Below are positions 1 through 8,817 of a stretch of 64,000 nucleotides of DNA, in pieces. The position numbers and the translations under genes are program-made. How positions within the stretch are numbered: position 1 is the first letter of the stretch; every line of letters begins with the position of its first letter. Under the pieces are notes generated by a model. It did not search any database and had not been told where the DNA came from. It worked only from the letters and a program-made list of their open reading frames with translations. Origin of the DNA: Spongiihabitans sp963422685 (lineage in GTDB: Bacteria > Pseudomonadota > Gammaproteobacteria > Arenicellales > Poriferihabitantaceae); NCBI GenBank assembly GCA_963422685.1, contig OY730442.1, positions 310,001 through 374,000 of the forward strand, written 5' to 3'.

Positions 1-91
1 AATGATAATGGGTGAAACGAGTTCCTGACCCAGAATGAAATTCTCGGATTGGACGTTTCGACCCGATGGCCCGGGCGAGTGATCTTGCGGC

Positions 92-457
92 TTACCCTGT
101 GGCAACCCAGACATCACCGCCAGCACGGACAATACTCGCCGCTACACGTGAGCTTACCCATCTCTGGATTACCATACGCCCTCCTTGAACAACGATAACC
201 GCAATGAGAGGGGCTCCTTTCCCTTCTATTTGTTCCATTTCTTCGTCATCAAGAAGTGAAACTTGTACTTCTCCGTTGAAAGCATAGGCCAGGTCATCCT
301 GTACTGTAGCATTCGCGGCTTTCTGTTCGCTCTTGAACTGAAAGGCTACTGCCAGCAGACCAATCAGGAGAAATGTGGCGACTGTCCATGAAAAAATCCT
401 ATTGTATTGAAATAAATTAGAACGACATTGACATACCCACTGAAACTGAATTTTCAC
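92..457 (-). CDS. Small membrane-anchored peptide with bacteriocin-type leader motif
   Basis: I do not recognise a named family. The open frame gives about 120 residues from a GTG at 457. An in-frame ATG at 499 also exists but lies deeper inside the upstream gene. Visible parts: a hydrophobic segment (TVATFLLIGLLAVAF), a polar linker, then LLDDEEMEQIEGKGAP, which resembles the L-x-x-E-E-M-x-x-I-x-G-G leader end of double-glycine peptides. A hydrophobic, glycine- and valine-rich tail of about 40 residues follows and ends GGDVWVATG. The second leader glycine is Lys here (GK-GAP). A transmembrane segment ahead of such a leader is unusual. The gene overlaps the 3' end of the barrel gene. No maturation or export gene is visible, and the window is cut 91 bases downstream. 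A plain small membrane protein is the alternative. Confidence 0.45.
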   Translation of the reverse strand: MKIQFQWVCQCRSNLFQYNRIFSWTVATFLLIGLLAVAFQFKSEQKAANATVQDDLAYAFNGEVQVSLLDDEEMEQIEGKGAPLIAVIVVQGGRMVIQRWVSSRVAASIVRAGGDVWVATG

Positions 458-1322
458 CAAGCACTTCAATCCCAGAGAAAAACTGCATCGTGTTTCCACT
501 GTCGAATAGATATCCTAGACCAAGATTGAGTTGACCATTTGTACGGGACGGCATACTTTCAATGTCATCTATTATTACAGCAGGAAACCATTGTAAATTG
601 ATTCCAATCGATGTCGTCAATCTGTCGTTCAAAGCAATTGAAAAACCGGGAGACACGCTGAAAGAATGTGACGCCTCAATGGTTCTCCCCAAGACGGTTC
701 GTTCTCTAACGATGCTGGTAGCCAATTGATCCTGTCAACCGGGTCAATTACCATATAACCGCTGACAGATATCCGTCCAGATCTTAAATAGCTGTATTCA
801 TTCTCCACAGTATTTTCGTTTTCAATGGCGGGGCGGTTGATACGCAAAAGAACAGCCGGAAAAAATCCATCATCTTCACGGATTCGATAGGTGGCACCTA
901 AGACAAGAGAGGAAAAGCCCGATCTCGTTTCAGAGACGCTGCCAAATCCAGCAGATGCTGCCTGCTCCCGGGTCCAATCCCATGTGGCAGCAGTCGACAA
1001 TTCCAATCTTGGAGCTATCCCATAACGCAGACCACCTGAAAGCAATATATTGTCATCACGTAAATATAACTCAGAAAAGGATGTTGGGATTGCCGTAATC
1101 CCAACGCCAGGTATATCAATTGTTTCAGACCGAAAAATCCCTGCGTCATCTGCCCGCGCAACATATGTCATTGCCATGAATACTCTAATGGTTCCACTCG
1201 GGACCAAAGCTTCATCAACCCGCAATGAAAAATCTTCTTTCTTTTGCTTGTCGATGTCGATTTCTTGGGCGTTTGTGCCAAGTGATAAGAAGGTTAATAG
1301 AAAAAAATGAATTTATCTTTAC
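417..1322 (-). pseudogene. Outer-membrane beta-barrel-like protein, frameshifted
   Basis: Two overlapping frames together make one beta-barrel-like protein of about 300 residues. The first (from about 1225, TTG) shows alternating hydrophobic/polar strands and ends ...VIDPVDRINWL before going out of frame. The second (stop at 417) carries on with strands such as LNLGLGYLFDSG and ends MSMSF, the terminal Phe typical of outer-membrane proteins. The join lies near 716-728. Upstream of 1225 the frame stays open into a signal-peptide-like stretch (FFLLTFLSLGTNAQ), but no ATG, GTG or TTG begins it. A run of seven A at 1301-1307 lies there, and losing one base would join it to KINSFFLL. So there are two apparent frame breaks: either a decayed gene or homopolymer errors. 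Substrate unknown. Confidence 0.5.
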
Positions 1323-1369
1323 AGTTGGTTTATGTTCAAGTGCTTGTCCAAATTAATGAAAGAGTTATC

Positions 1370-1772
1370 AGTTTTCAATGGAGCATAACTTCGGGCTATT
1401 GGACGGACCCGCTGGACCACAAGTGGCTATTTTCACTTGACGGGCACACATACCTTTATGGATGAAATTCGTTTTGAAAATAAAGAGGAACCATTTTGGG
1501 TTTTTGCAGATACGAGACACTGGGCGCCTCTTTTTGCTCATCACTTCAAGCAGGCGAGATGAAACGAACGGAAAATATCCGTGTATTTGATGAAGACGAC
1601 TCGCCCTGAAAGTGACGGACATCGGCCGCCGGGCCCGACGTGCCATCAAGGCCACACCTGAATGCCAGCGTCCCTAAAGCTCAAGCACCCCGGGGACGGT
1701 CTTGAACTCATCTTCGAACAGTGCGCGAAGGTTTTGAGCGAGGACTTTTACCAATTGACGTCTTCATAAGCG
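1370..1772 (+). pseudogene. Decayed gene of unknown function
   Basis: No intact gene fits this 500-base gap, but coding-like pieces appear on + in shifting frames. One reads SGYFHLTGTHTFMDEIRF and continues to WVFADTRHWAPLFAHHF, ending in a stop near 1567. A second reads KVTDIGRRARRAIKATPEC (about 1612-1670). A third reads GLELIFEQCAKVLSEDFYQL (about 1700-1768). Order and spacing suit one gene broken by several frameshifts. The family is not recognised. Confidence 0.35.
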
Positions 1773-1821
1773 CAGGCGCGGCATATCGCAAAAACCTTTC
1801 AATCGGCTGGAAATGCGTTTA

Positions 1822-2625
1822 TCAATTCCGGTAAGACGAGTCCTGTTTATCGAGCATTCTAATTAGCGCCTGCCAGGACCGGGTCACAAAATCTCCGGGG
1901 GCACTGGCTGGGGGTATGCCGTCGCGGTTGAGTTGTTTAATCACCTCTGCGCCAGGTGCAACCTGCTTCGCGCCGGAGCTCATTACATCCACTTGTACCT
2001 TGCAGGCGTTCTCCAGGGTGTAAAGGTAGTAGAAGGCTTCGGCCACTGTTCTGCCGGCAGCCAGCAAGCCATGGTTGTGCATGATCATCAGCCATTTATC
2101 ACCCATGTCTGCGCAGAGTTTGTCGCATTCCTGCTGATTATTCGTGGCCACGTCGTATTGGTGATAACACACCATTGCACCGACTTCGTTGGCCTGTTGG
2201 GTCAGGGGTAACAGTCCGCAGGCCATGCACGACACCGCCATACCGGCGCGGGTGTGGCTGTGTAAAACGGCGTTTACATCCGGGCGGGCTTTTAAAACAG
2301 CGGTATGAATGGCGTGTCCGGCGGCGTTGTACGGGTGCTCCCCTTGCAGAACGTTGCCGTGGAAGTCTGCCTTAATCAAACTGCCTGCGGTAATTTCAGG
2401 AAATAAAACACCGTATGGGTTGATCAGGTATTGGTCATCATACCCAGGCACCCGGGCACTTAGATGTGTGAAAATTAAATCCGTCCACCTATACTGAACG
2501 AACAATCGATAACAGGCCGCAAGGTCTTGCCGCACCTGCCATTCGGCATCGCTGATATTTTTTGCGGGTAATTTTGAAACCACTGCCTTAATGCCAATAC
2601 CTTCTGAATCTTTTACGGTCAACAA
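1822..2625 (-). CDS. Class II aldolase/adducin family protein
   Basis: 267 residues, full length for the family. Class II aldolases and epimerases use a Zn ion held by histidines to form an enediolate for aldol cleavage, epimerisation or decarboxylation. Visible motifs: IFTHLSAR near residue 53, the zinc pair in VLHSHTRAG near 120 and a downstream His in MHNHGLL near 182. The substrate cannot be told from the sequence, and many members beside catabolic genes have unknown substrates. The start is ATG (MLTVKDSEG). The gene stands alone between a decayed region and a gene-poor stretch. A second, divergent member lies at 58572-59342. Confidence 0.85.
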   Translation of the reverse strand: MLTVKDSEGIGIKAVVSKLPAKNISDAEWQVRQDLAACYRLFVQYRWTDLIFTHLSARVPGYDDQYLINPYGVLFPEITAGSLIKADFHGNVLQGEHPYNAAGHAIHTAVLKARPDVNAVLHSHTRAGMAVSCMACGLLPLTQQANEVGAMVCYHQYDVATNNQQECDKLCADMGDKWLMIMHNHGLLAAGRTVAEAFYYLYTLENACKVQVDVMSSGAKQVAPGAEVIKQLNRDGIPPASAPGDFVTRSWQALIRMLDKQDSSYRN

Positions 2626-3004
2626 GCCGAAAATTATCGCATTAATCCACGACAGACAAGTTACAGATTGTCTCCAACAGTCCTGTCTTTAAATCTGTTT
2701 CTTCTGTAACAGTTTGTCTAAATGATCAACCGCACAATCCGGGGCTAATCAACCAATGTGCGTAATACGCCAAGAGGTGGCCATAACGAAAAATCAGCCT
2801 CGCCACAGCGACACCAGCAGAGTAAACAGAATTTTGAGTAGCATATTATTGGTGGTTCCCGGGCAGTGAGCGGCATCATACGGATATTCATTGTGACCGG
2901 ACGGTATTGCCTATGCACTACCGTCTCCGGCCTGGTGAGGTTCGCGCTCACGCAATAGCGTACCTTATTGCGCATTGTATTGGCGATTAGCGCAGGGCCA
3001 GCGT
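2626..3004. other. Gene-poor stretch
   Basis: About 380 bases between the aldolase and the methyltransferase, both on -. Short frames exist on both strands (for example MLLKILFTLLVSLW on - near 2840) but none is long or well started. I see no RNA gene or clear terminator. Confidence 0.5.
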
Positions 3005-3790
3005 TTACTTAAACGCAATAAAGATCAAACTCCTGGACAGCAGTACGTGAAAATTAAAAAGATGTCTGATTATCTGCGTTTGATTTTTATCATTGGAGGC
3101 ACGGATTCGGTCACGGTTGGCCCACCAATAGCCGATGGCGACGAACGGCAGGAGTAAAGGAATCAGTATTTTGCGCTTTATTCTATCTCCGGCTGGTTCA
3201 GCAATACGCATGCCGAAGTGTTCGGCGTAGTAGTGCAACTGGGTATAAAAAACTGGTGATATATGACCTTTATCGGCATTCTCTGCACGTGGCCTGCGGG
3301 TAAACGGATTAAACTGAAACGGATAGCCGGTGCATAAAAGCTGGTAGCGTGAATATAAGTTCTGGACGTTTGGCGTACTGATTATCAGCATACCACTTCG
3401 CTTAAGACAGCGTGCGAATTCTGCGAACAGATGAAAAGGTGAAAATATGTGTTCAATACCTTCGGTACAAATAATCACGTCAAAATTATTGTCCGCGAAG
3501 GGCAGTGGCTGTTCCATATTGACGTAGAGAAAATCCGGGCGCACCTGGTTGATGTCGGCGTCAATGACCTGTGCATTATGGTTGCGAAGCTGGTCTCCTA
3601 TCCAGCCGTTACCCGCCGGCAGATGCAGAATTTTTCTATCCGACAGATCAGGAAAATGCACCTGTACGATATGCACGACTATTTTCATGTAATCGGTAAC
3701 GTTGGCAACGTGAGAGAAGTTCCTCCCGCTGGCTGCGCCGGACGATTTTTTCGTGCGAAAAACCCTCTTCAAAAAATGCGGCATTTGCAC
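3005..3790 (-). CDS. SAM-dependent methyltransferase (class I)
   Basis: 261 residues. The Rossmann-type SAM site is visible as ILHLPAGNGWIGD near residue 54 (motif I, with Pro-Ala in place of the usual Gly), followed by IDADIN (motif II), FDVIICTEGIEHI (motif IV) and LKRSGMLIISTPN (motif V/VI), the pattern of the Methyltransf_11 group. The C-terminal 60 residues contain a hydrophobic segment (ILIPLLLPFVAIGYW), so it may act at the membrane on a lipid, quinone or glycolipid-type acceptor; that is inference. It follows EF-G2 on the same strand after about 145 bases. Confidence 0.75.
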   Translation of the reverse strand: MQMPHFLKRVFRTKKSSGAASGRNFSHVANVTDYMKIVVHIVQVHFPDLSDRKILHLPAGNGWIGDQLRNHNAQVIDADINQVRPDFLYVNMEQPLPFADNNFDVIICTEGIEHIFSPFHLFAEFARCLKRSGMLIISTPNVQNLYSRYQLLCTGYPFQFNPFTRRPRAENADKGHISPVFYTQLHYYAEHFGMRIAEPAGDRIKRKILIPLLLPFVAIGYWWANRDRIRASNDKNQTQIIRHLFNFHVLLSRSLIFIAFK

Positions 3791-3892
3791 TTAGGCAGTA
3801 CTCCCGGGCCGGGTCGAAAAAGATAAAAAAGTTCTGTTTTCATGCTTTACCGCAACGTTTGGTTTGAAATAACAGCAAGTTTATCAACAAAT

Positions 3893-3923
3893 TTTTAGAG
3901 CGCCGCGGTTTGATTTGGGCGCC
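3893..3923 (-). terminator. Possible terminator after EF-G2
   Basis: Inverted arms GGGCGCC (3917-3923) and GGCGCTC (3898-3904 read on -) with one G-U pair lie just after the EF-G2 stop. The tail is A/T-rich but not a clean U-run, so this is weak. Confidence 0.35.
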
Positions 3924-3935
3924 CTTGCCGACTAT

Positions 3936-6020
3936 TCACTTCGCCGCGTTTCTTTGCTGTACCTCTTTAATTACTGCTTCAGCCACATTCCCCGGGCACG
4001 GGTTGTAGTGGGAAAACTCCATGGAAAACTGGCCACGGCCGGAGGTCATGGTGCGTAAATCGCCGATATAACCAAACATGTCGGCCAGCGGCACATCACC
4101 TTTGATGCGCACCCCGGCTGCACCAGCGTCCTGGGAGCGGATCATGCCCCGACGACGGTTTAAATCCCCGATCACGTCTCCCACGTGCTGTTCCGGTGTA
4201 AATACATCCACTTTCATGATGGGTTCGAGTAGCTGAGGGCCGGCTTTGGTCATTGATTGTCGGTATGCGGCTCTTGCTGCGAGTTCAAATGCCACTGCGG
4301 AGGAGTCTACTGCGTGGAAGGCGCCGTCCATCAAGGTAACCTTGACATCAATACATGGATAGCCCGCCAATACGCCCGCCTGCATACAGCCGGCAAAACC
4401 CTTATCTATCGCAGGCCAGAATTCCCGGGGGACATTGCCGCCGGTAACTTTGGATTGAAACTGATAGCCTGTGCCGGTTTCACCAGGTTCAATAATATAA
4501 TCGATACGACCAAACTGCCCCGACCCGCCGGTTTGCTTTTTGTGGGTATAAGTGTCTTCCACTCGTTGCGTAATGGTTTCACGATAGGCGACCTGGGGCT
4601 TGCCCACTTCGACGTCAACTCCATGGGTTCTTTTCAGCAGGTCAACCTTGATATCCAGATGCAATTCGCCCATTCCCTGCAAGATGGTCTCGCCGCTGTC
4701 TACATCCGTGGTGACATGAAAAGAAGGGTCTTCGGATACCATTTTACCGATAGCGATGCCCATTTTTTCCGAAGCGCCTTTATCTTTGGGCTTGACCGAC
4801 ATGGAAATAACCGGGTCCGGGAAAACCATCGGCTCCAGTGTGGCTGGATTGTTCGGGTCGCACAGGGTATGCCCGGTTTTGACATTCTTCATACCCAATA
4901 CCGCAACAATGTCTCCGGCCCCGGCCGAGCTCAAATCTTTACGGGAATCCGCGTGCATTTCTACGATACGTCCAATTCGTTCGGTTTTGCCGGTAGCGGT
5001 ATTGAGCACAATGGCGCCTTTGCTGATCGTTCCTGCATAAATACGCAGGAACGTCAATGCACCGAATCGATCATCCATAATTTTAAAAACCAGGGCGCGC
5101 ATCGGTTTGCCGGGATCAACTGCGGCAAATTTACCGGTTTCGTTGCCTTGCAAATCGGTTTCGGGCTGCGGCCTGACTTCCATGGGGTTGGGCAGATAGT
5201 CCACAACCGCATTGAGTACTAACTGAATTCCCTTGTTCTTGAACGCCGACCCACAATAGGTGGGGAAGAAGTCCAGACCGATGGTGCCTTTGCGGATACA
5301 GGCCTTGATCGCAGCCATATCAGGTTCTTCGCCGTCAAGATACTTCTCCATGGCCTCATCATCGTGCTCAAGGGCCATTTCGATGAGTTCCTCGCGACAG
5401 CTTTCTACTTTTTCCACCATATCCGCAGGCACTTCTTCCATGTGAAAATTTTCCGGATCACCCGAACCATCCCAGATCCAGGTTTTGCGCGCCAGAATAT
5501 CGATGACCCCGATAAAGTCGTCTTCGATACCGATTGGCAAGGTCATAACCAACGGTTTTGCGCCCAGTACATCTTTAATCTGATCCACCACCCAGTAAAA
5601 ATCCGCCCCTATACGATCCAGTTTATTCACAAAAATAATGCGCGCAACGCCAGAGTCGTTGGCATAACGCCAGTTGGTTTCGGACTGGGGCTCCACACCG
5701 CCAGAGCCGCAGAATACGCCAACGCCGCCGTCCAGCACTTTCAGCGAACGATAAACCTCAATGGTGAAGTCAACGTGGCCCGGGGTGTCGATTATGTTCA
5801 GTCGGTGACCATCCCAAAACGTACTGGTCGCGGCAGACTGGATGGTGATGCCGCGCTCCCGCTCCTGATCCATGAAGTCGGTTGTGGCCTCGCCATCGTG
5901 AACTTCACCGATTCTGTGAATTTTTCCGGTGAGGCTCAAAATTCGTTCGGTGGTGGTAGTTTTGCCGGCGTCAACGTGGGCGAAGATGCCGATATTCCTG
6001 TACTTTGATAATGCTGTCAT
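3936..6020 (-). CDS. fusA2: Elongation factor G paralogue (EF-G2 type)
   Basis: 694 residues, full length. A translational GTPase of the EF-G family, which drives translocation and, with RRF, ribosome recycling. All G motifs are present: AHVDAGKTTTTE (residues 14-25), RGITIQSAAT near 58, DTPGHVDF near 79, NKLDR near 132 and GSAFKNKG near 257; domains II-V follow to the C terminus. Phrases such as MTALSKYRNIGIFAHVD, GEATTDFMDQE and VFCGSGGVEPQSETNWRYAND match the second, unlinked EF-G of gammaproteobacteria rather than the str-operon copy. No rpsL, rpsG or tufA is nearby, which agrees. The exact role of EF-G2 varies between species and cannot be deduced here. Confidence 0.93.
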   Translation of the reverse strand: MTALSKYRNIGIFAHVDAGKTTTTERILSLTGKIHRIGEVHDGEATTDFMDQERERGITIQSAATSTFWDGHRLNIIDTPGHVDFTIEVYRSLKVLDGGVGVFCGSGGVEPQSETNWRYANDSGVARIIFVNKLDRIGADFYWVVDQIKDVLGAKPLVMTLPIGIEDDFIGVIDILARKTWIWDGSGDPENFHMEEVPADMVEKVESCREELIEMALEHDDEAMEKYLDGEEPDMAAIKACIRKGTIGLDFFPTYCGSAFKNKGIQLVLNAVVDYLPNPMEVRPQPETDLQGNETGKFAAVDPGKPMRALVFKIMDDRFGALTFLRIYAGTISKGAIVLNTATGKTERIGRIVEMHADSRKDLSSAGAGDIVAVLGMKNVKTGHTLCDPNNPATLEPMVFPDPVISMSVKPKDKGASEKMGIAIGKMVSEDPSFHVTTDVDSGETILQGMGELHLDIKVDLLKRTHGVDVEVGKPQVAYRETITQRVEDTYTHKKQTGGSGQFGRIDYIIEPGETGTGYQFQSKVTGGNVPREFWPAIDKGFAGCMQAGVLAGYPCIDVKVTLMDGAFHAVDSSAVAFELAARAAYRQSMTKAGPQLLEPIMKVDVFTPEQHVGDVIGDLNRRRGMIRSQDAGAAGVRIKGDVPLADMFGYIGDLRTMTSGRGQFSMEFSHYNPCPGNVAEAVIKEVQQRNAAK

Positions 6021-6076
6021 GACTTTAACCTGGTCTGGGTCGCGCTGTTTGGGGTAAGAAACCGCCCTTCCCTATG

Positions 6077-6104
6077 GGAATTTTTATGCCGGAATTTTTA
6101 TGCC
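6077..6104. repeat. Perfect 14-bp tandem duplication
   Basis: GGAATTTTTATGCC occurs twice head-to-tail (6077-6090 and 6091-6104) in the 5' leader region of the EF-G2 gene, one of several short tandem duplications in the window. Confidence 0.9.
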
Positions 6105-6235
6105 GCCGGTTTGGAGCGGGCGCGATGATACAACAAATAACCGAGCAAATTCGGAGTATTTCCCCTGATTTTCCAAAATATTATGCGGTTATTTACTGCC
6201 CGGAAATCCCATGGTTTGGCGGGGTCGTAGATGGA

Positions 6236-7012
6236 TTAGGGCTGATTGTGTACTTCCTGAATTCGTTGCCAGGCCATGCGAATCTCATGGGTTTTCTGGT
6301 TTGCCAGTTTTACCATTTCCTCCGGCAGTCCTTTGGAAACCAGCTTGTCGGGATGATGCTGGCTGAGCAGTCGTCGATAGGCTTTTTTGATGTCATGGAA
6401 CGGGGTTTCCGGCGATACGCCCAGCACTTTATAGGGATCATGGTGGTATTCTTTCCGGGCAGGCTGCGCACTGCCCCCGGCACGGATCATTTCAATGATC
6501 GTTTGCAGGTCCGACTGCCGAAAACCCAGGGTTTGGGCAATCTCGCGTAATACACGGTTTTCTCCGGGGTCTAATTTGTCGTCTGCAAACGCCGCCTGAA
6601 CCTGTATCTCCAAAAACATTTTCAACAGGGTTGAGCGGCGATGGCATTCTTTACGGAATTGACTCAAAACATCCTGAATATCGAAATCTTCATCCTTGCC
6701 TTGATTGAACAAATCCATAGCGGCGTTTTTCTGCGCAGGATTCAACTGCATATACCCCATCACTTGCCTGGCCAGCGCGATTTCATCCAGGGTAACCCGG
6801 CCGTCGGCCTTGGCGATATGCCCCATCACCGAAAAAGTTGCGGTGAAAAAGGCAGCCTGGGTGCGCTCCTGATCTCCCGGGAAATAACCCTGCCCGCCCT
6901 GGCCCAATCCCGCATCAATTTTATGTCCCAGAGACGCGCCCAGCATGGCGCCAAGCGGCCCGCCGAGCAAAAATCCCAGTGTACCGCCGACCACTTTACC
7001 CCACCATGCCAT
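6236..7012 (-). CDS. djlA: DjlA-type membrane-anchored DnaJ co-chaperone
   Basis: 258 residues. DjlA is an inner-membrane J-protein that stimulates DnaK ATPase. Domains in order: a single N-terminal glycine-rich membrane helix (GGTLGFLLGGPLGAMLGASLG, about 9-29), the typical glycine zipper of DjlA; a TerB-like helical domain with acidic residues (KADGRVTLDE near 67, ADDKLDPGE near 140); and a C-terminal J domain starting at DPYKVLGV, with the HPD triad in SQHHPDKL. The order TM-TerB-J and the length match the family. It lies between EF-G2 and bolA on the same strand. Confidence 0.92.
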   Translation of the reverse strand: MAWWGKVVGGTLGFLLGGPLGAMLGASLGHKIDAGLGQGGQGYFPGDQERTQAAFFTATFSVMGHIAKADGRVTLDEIALARQVMGYMQLNPAQKNAAMDLFNQGKDEDFDIQDVLSQFRKECHRRSTLLKMFLEIQVQAAFADDKLDPGENRVLREIAQTLGFRQSDLQTIIEMIRAGGSAQPARKEYHHDPYKVLGVSPETPFHDIKKAYRRLLSQHHPDKLVSKGLPEEMVKLANQKTHEIRMAWQRIQEVHNQP

Positions 7013-7088
7013 AGCCTGATCTTCCGTTTAATTGTTGCTGGTTTTAATCGCTGAAAAAGTCGGAAAAACTGGTTTTCCCATTAGTCTT

Positions 7089-7400
7089 TCAGGTTTTGGA
7101 ACCACCGAGACAAGGCGGCGAATGCGGGGTTTGACCGGCTTTTTCGAACCACTCGTCTGGCGTCATCGTATGCAGCGCCAGCGCATGGACGGGCCCGGAA
7201 AGCTCCTCGGCCAGCACTTCATTCACCAGTCGATGCCGCGCTACCAGCATTTTGCCTGCGAATTGCGCCGAGACCAGGGTGACATTGAAGTGCGATTCGG
7301 CTCCCTCGGGTACGCTGTGCATAAAGCTTTCGTTGATTACTTCGATATGAACCGGAGAAAAACTTTGCAGTTTGGCATGAATATTCGATTCCACTGACAT
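7089..7400 (-). CDS. bolA: BolA family protein
   Basis: 103 residues. BolA proteins bind monothiol glutaredoxins through a [2Fe-2S] cluster and also act in envelope stress and morphology control. The fold is visible: HIEVINESFMHSVP near residue 17 with its conserved His, FNVTLVSAQFAGKMLVARHRLV (helix-turn-helix-like class II KH fold) and the C-terminal HALALHTMTPDEW. About ten extra residues follow the conserved core. The start MSVESN precedes the usual core spacing. No glutaredoxin gene is near. Confidence 0.9.
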   Translation of the reverse strand: MSVESNIHAKLQSFSPVHIEVINESFMHSVPEGAESHFNVTLVSAQFAGKMLVARHRLVNEVLAEELSGPVHALALHTMTPDEWFEKAGQTPHSPPCLGGSKT

Positions 7401-7546
7401 TTGAATATTGATTTCTGTTTGCGGGAAGGCCGGTATTTTATCGCGTATAGCCGATTCATGGGCAGATTTAATCCAGGATTTACCGGCATCCTGTCGGAAT
7501 ATTTTTCCATACTGCGTTTATCCACTGCTGAATAATGCGCCAGCGG

Positions 7547-7575
7547 TTGACATTCTCCGGGTGATTGAATACAAG
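7547..7575 (+). promoter_or_regulatory. Sigma-70-like promoter for the aminotransferase
   Basis: TTGACA (7547-7552), a perfect -35 box, is followed after 17 bases by TACAAG (7570-7575, four of six matches to TATAAT), about 55 bases before the aminotransferase start. The only well-spaced pair I see in the bolA/aminotransferase gap. Confidence 0.5.
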
Positions 7576-7629
7576 GGATTGGCCGCATCAACGCATACTA
7601 TGGACGGGAAAAACCGTATATGAAAAATT

Positions 7630-8817
7630 ATGTTTGAAAAATTTACAGCCGCTCCCCAGGACCCGATAATCAAGCTAATCAACATGTTTCGGGATGATCC
7701 GCGCCCGCAAAAAATAGATTTGGGCGTCGGCGTTTTCCGCGACTCCAGCGGCCAGACCCCCATCATGGACTCGGTGCGCATCGCCGAACAACAACTGCAT
7801 CGCAGCCAAACCACCAAGGCCTATGTGGGGCTGGCCGGTGATGAAGTATTCAATACGCAAATCGCCGACATGGTTTTCGGGCAGTCCGGGCAGCGGCACC
7901 GGGTTCGTGCGGTCCAGACCCCTGGCGGCTGCGGCGCGCTTAGAATGTTATCGGATATGCTGCATCGCATCGCCAGAGATCGAACCGTCTGGGTGACCGA
8001 CCCGACATGGGGTAACCATTATCCAATATTTCGCGGAAGCGGATTCCGGGTCGATGTCTATCCTTACCTGGATAGAAAAAATAAAACTGTGGACGTGGAT
8101 GCCATGATGGGCAAACTGGCAACCCTGGGCAAAAACGATATCGTGGTATTCCATGGTTGCTGCCACAACCCGTCCGGCGCTGAACTACGGCCCCGGGACT
8201 GGGATGAAATCGCCGGTCTGGCCAGCAAAAATGGCTTTTTCCCTTATGTTGATCTCGCCTACCAGGGCTTCGGCAATTCCCTGGAAGAGGATGCCTATGG
8301 TATCAGAGCGCTGGCATCTTCGGTGGAGTCCATGGTGGTTGCCAGTTCATGTTCGAAGAATTTTGGTCTGTATCGGGATCGGGTTGGCTGCGCAATGTTA
8401 ATGGGGAGTCGTCCTGAAGTGTCAGAAATTGCCCTGGGACATGTCCTGAGCACCGCCCGCAGTTCATACTCCATGCCCCCAGACCACGGCGGCGCCATTG
8501 TTGCCCGGATATTGACCGATGCGAAATTGCGCCAGTCCTGGCAGGATGAACTGACTGCAATGCGCAGGCGTCTGTTGTCCCTGCGACAGAAACTAAACCA
8601 TATACTGCGGCAAAAATCCGGGTCGGCTAAATGGGATTTTATCGCCGGGCATCGCGGCATGTTTTCTTTGCTGGTGCTTGATGACCGACAAGTCAACCGC
8701 CTGAGAAATGACCATGCGGTTTACGCCGTGGCGGGCGGGCGAATTAATATTGCCGGCATCCGCGATGAAGAACAACTGAACAGATTTGCGGACGCACTGA
8801 TTGCGGTTGCAGGCTAA
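7630..8817 (+). CDS. tyrB: Aspartate/aromatic amino acid aminotransferase (class I)
   Basis: 395 residues, the usual length of AspC/TyrB. PLP-dependent transamination between an aromatic or dicarboxylic amino acid and 2-oxoglutarate. The N-terminal PADPIL-like phrase (AAPQDPIIKLINMFR), KIDLGVGVFRD, VTDPTWGNHYPIF, HGCCHNPSGAE and the Schiff-base lysine in SCSKNFGLYRDRVG (about residue 245) are present. Nearest by eye to the aromatic aminotransferase/AspC subgroup Ib; TyrB versus AspC cannot be settled by reading. The stop overlaps the glpK start by 17 bases, so translational coupling is likely. Confidence 0.85.
   Translation: MFEKFTAAPQDPIIKLINMFRDDPRPQKIDLGVGVFRDSSGQTPIMDSVRIAEQQLHRSQTTKAYVGLAGDEVFNTQIADMVFGQSGQRHRVRAVQTPGGCGALRMLSDMLHRIARDRTVWVTDPTWGNHYPIFRGSGFRVDVYPYLDRKNKTVDVDAMMGKLATLGKNDIVVFHGCCHNPSGAELRPRDWDEIAGLASKNGFFPYVDLAYQGFGNSLEEDAYGIRALASSVESMVVASSCSKNFGLYRDRVGCAMLMGSRPEVSEIALGHVLSTARSSYSMPPDHGGAIVARILTDAKLRQSWQDELTAMRRRLLSLRQKLNHILRQKSGSAKWDFIAGHRGMFSLLVLDDRQVNRLRNDHAVYAVAGGRINIAGIRDEEQLNRFADALIAVAG

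Noticed and set aside
2940..3000. Possible inverted repeat around GCAATAGCG
   Set aside because: Arms match only partly (CGCAATA / TATTGCG interrupted); not better than chance.
4257..5222. 321-residue frame opposite EF-G2
   Set aside because: Antisense shadow of a fully conserved gene; no family features.
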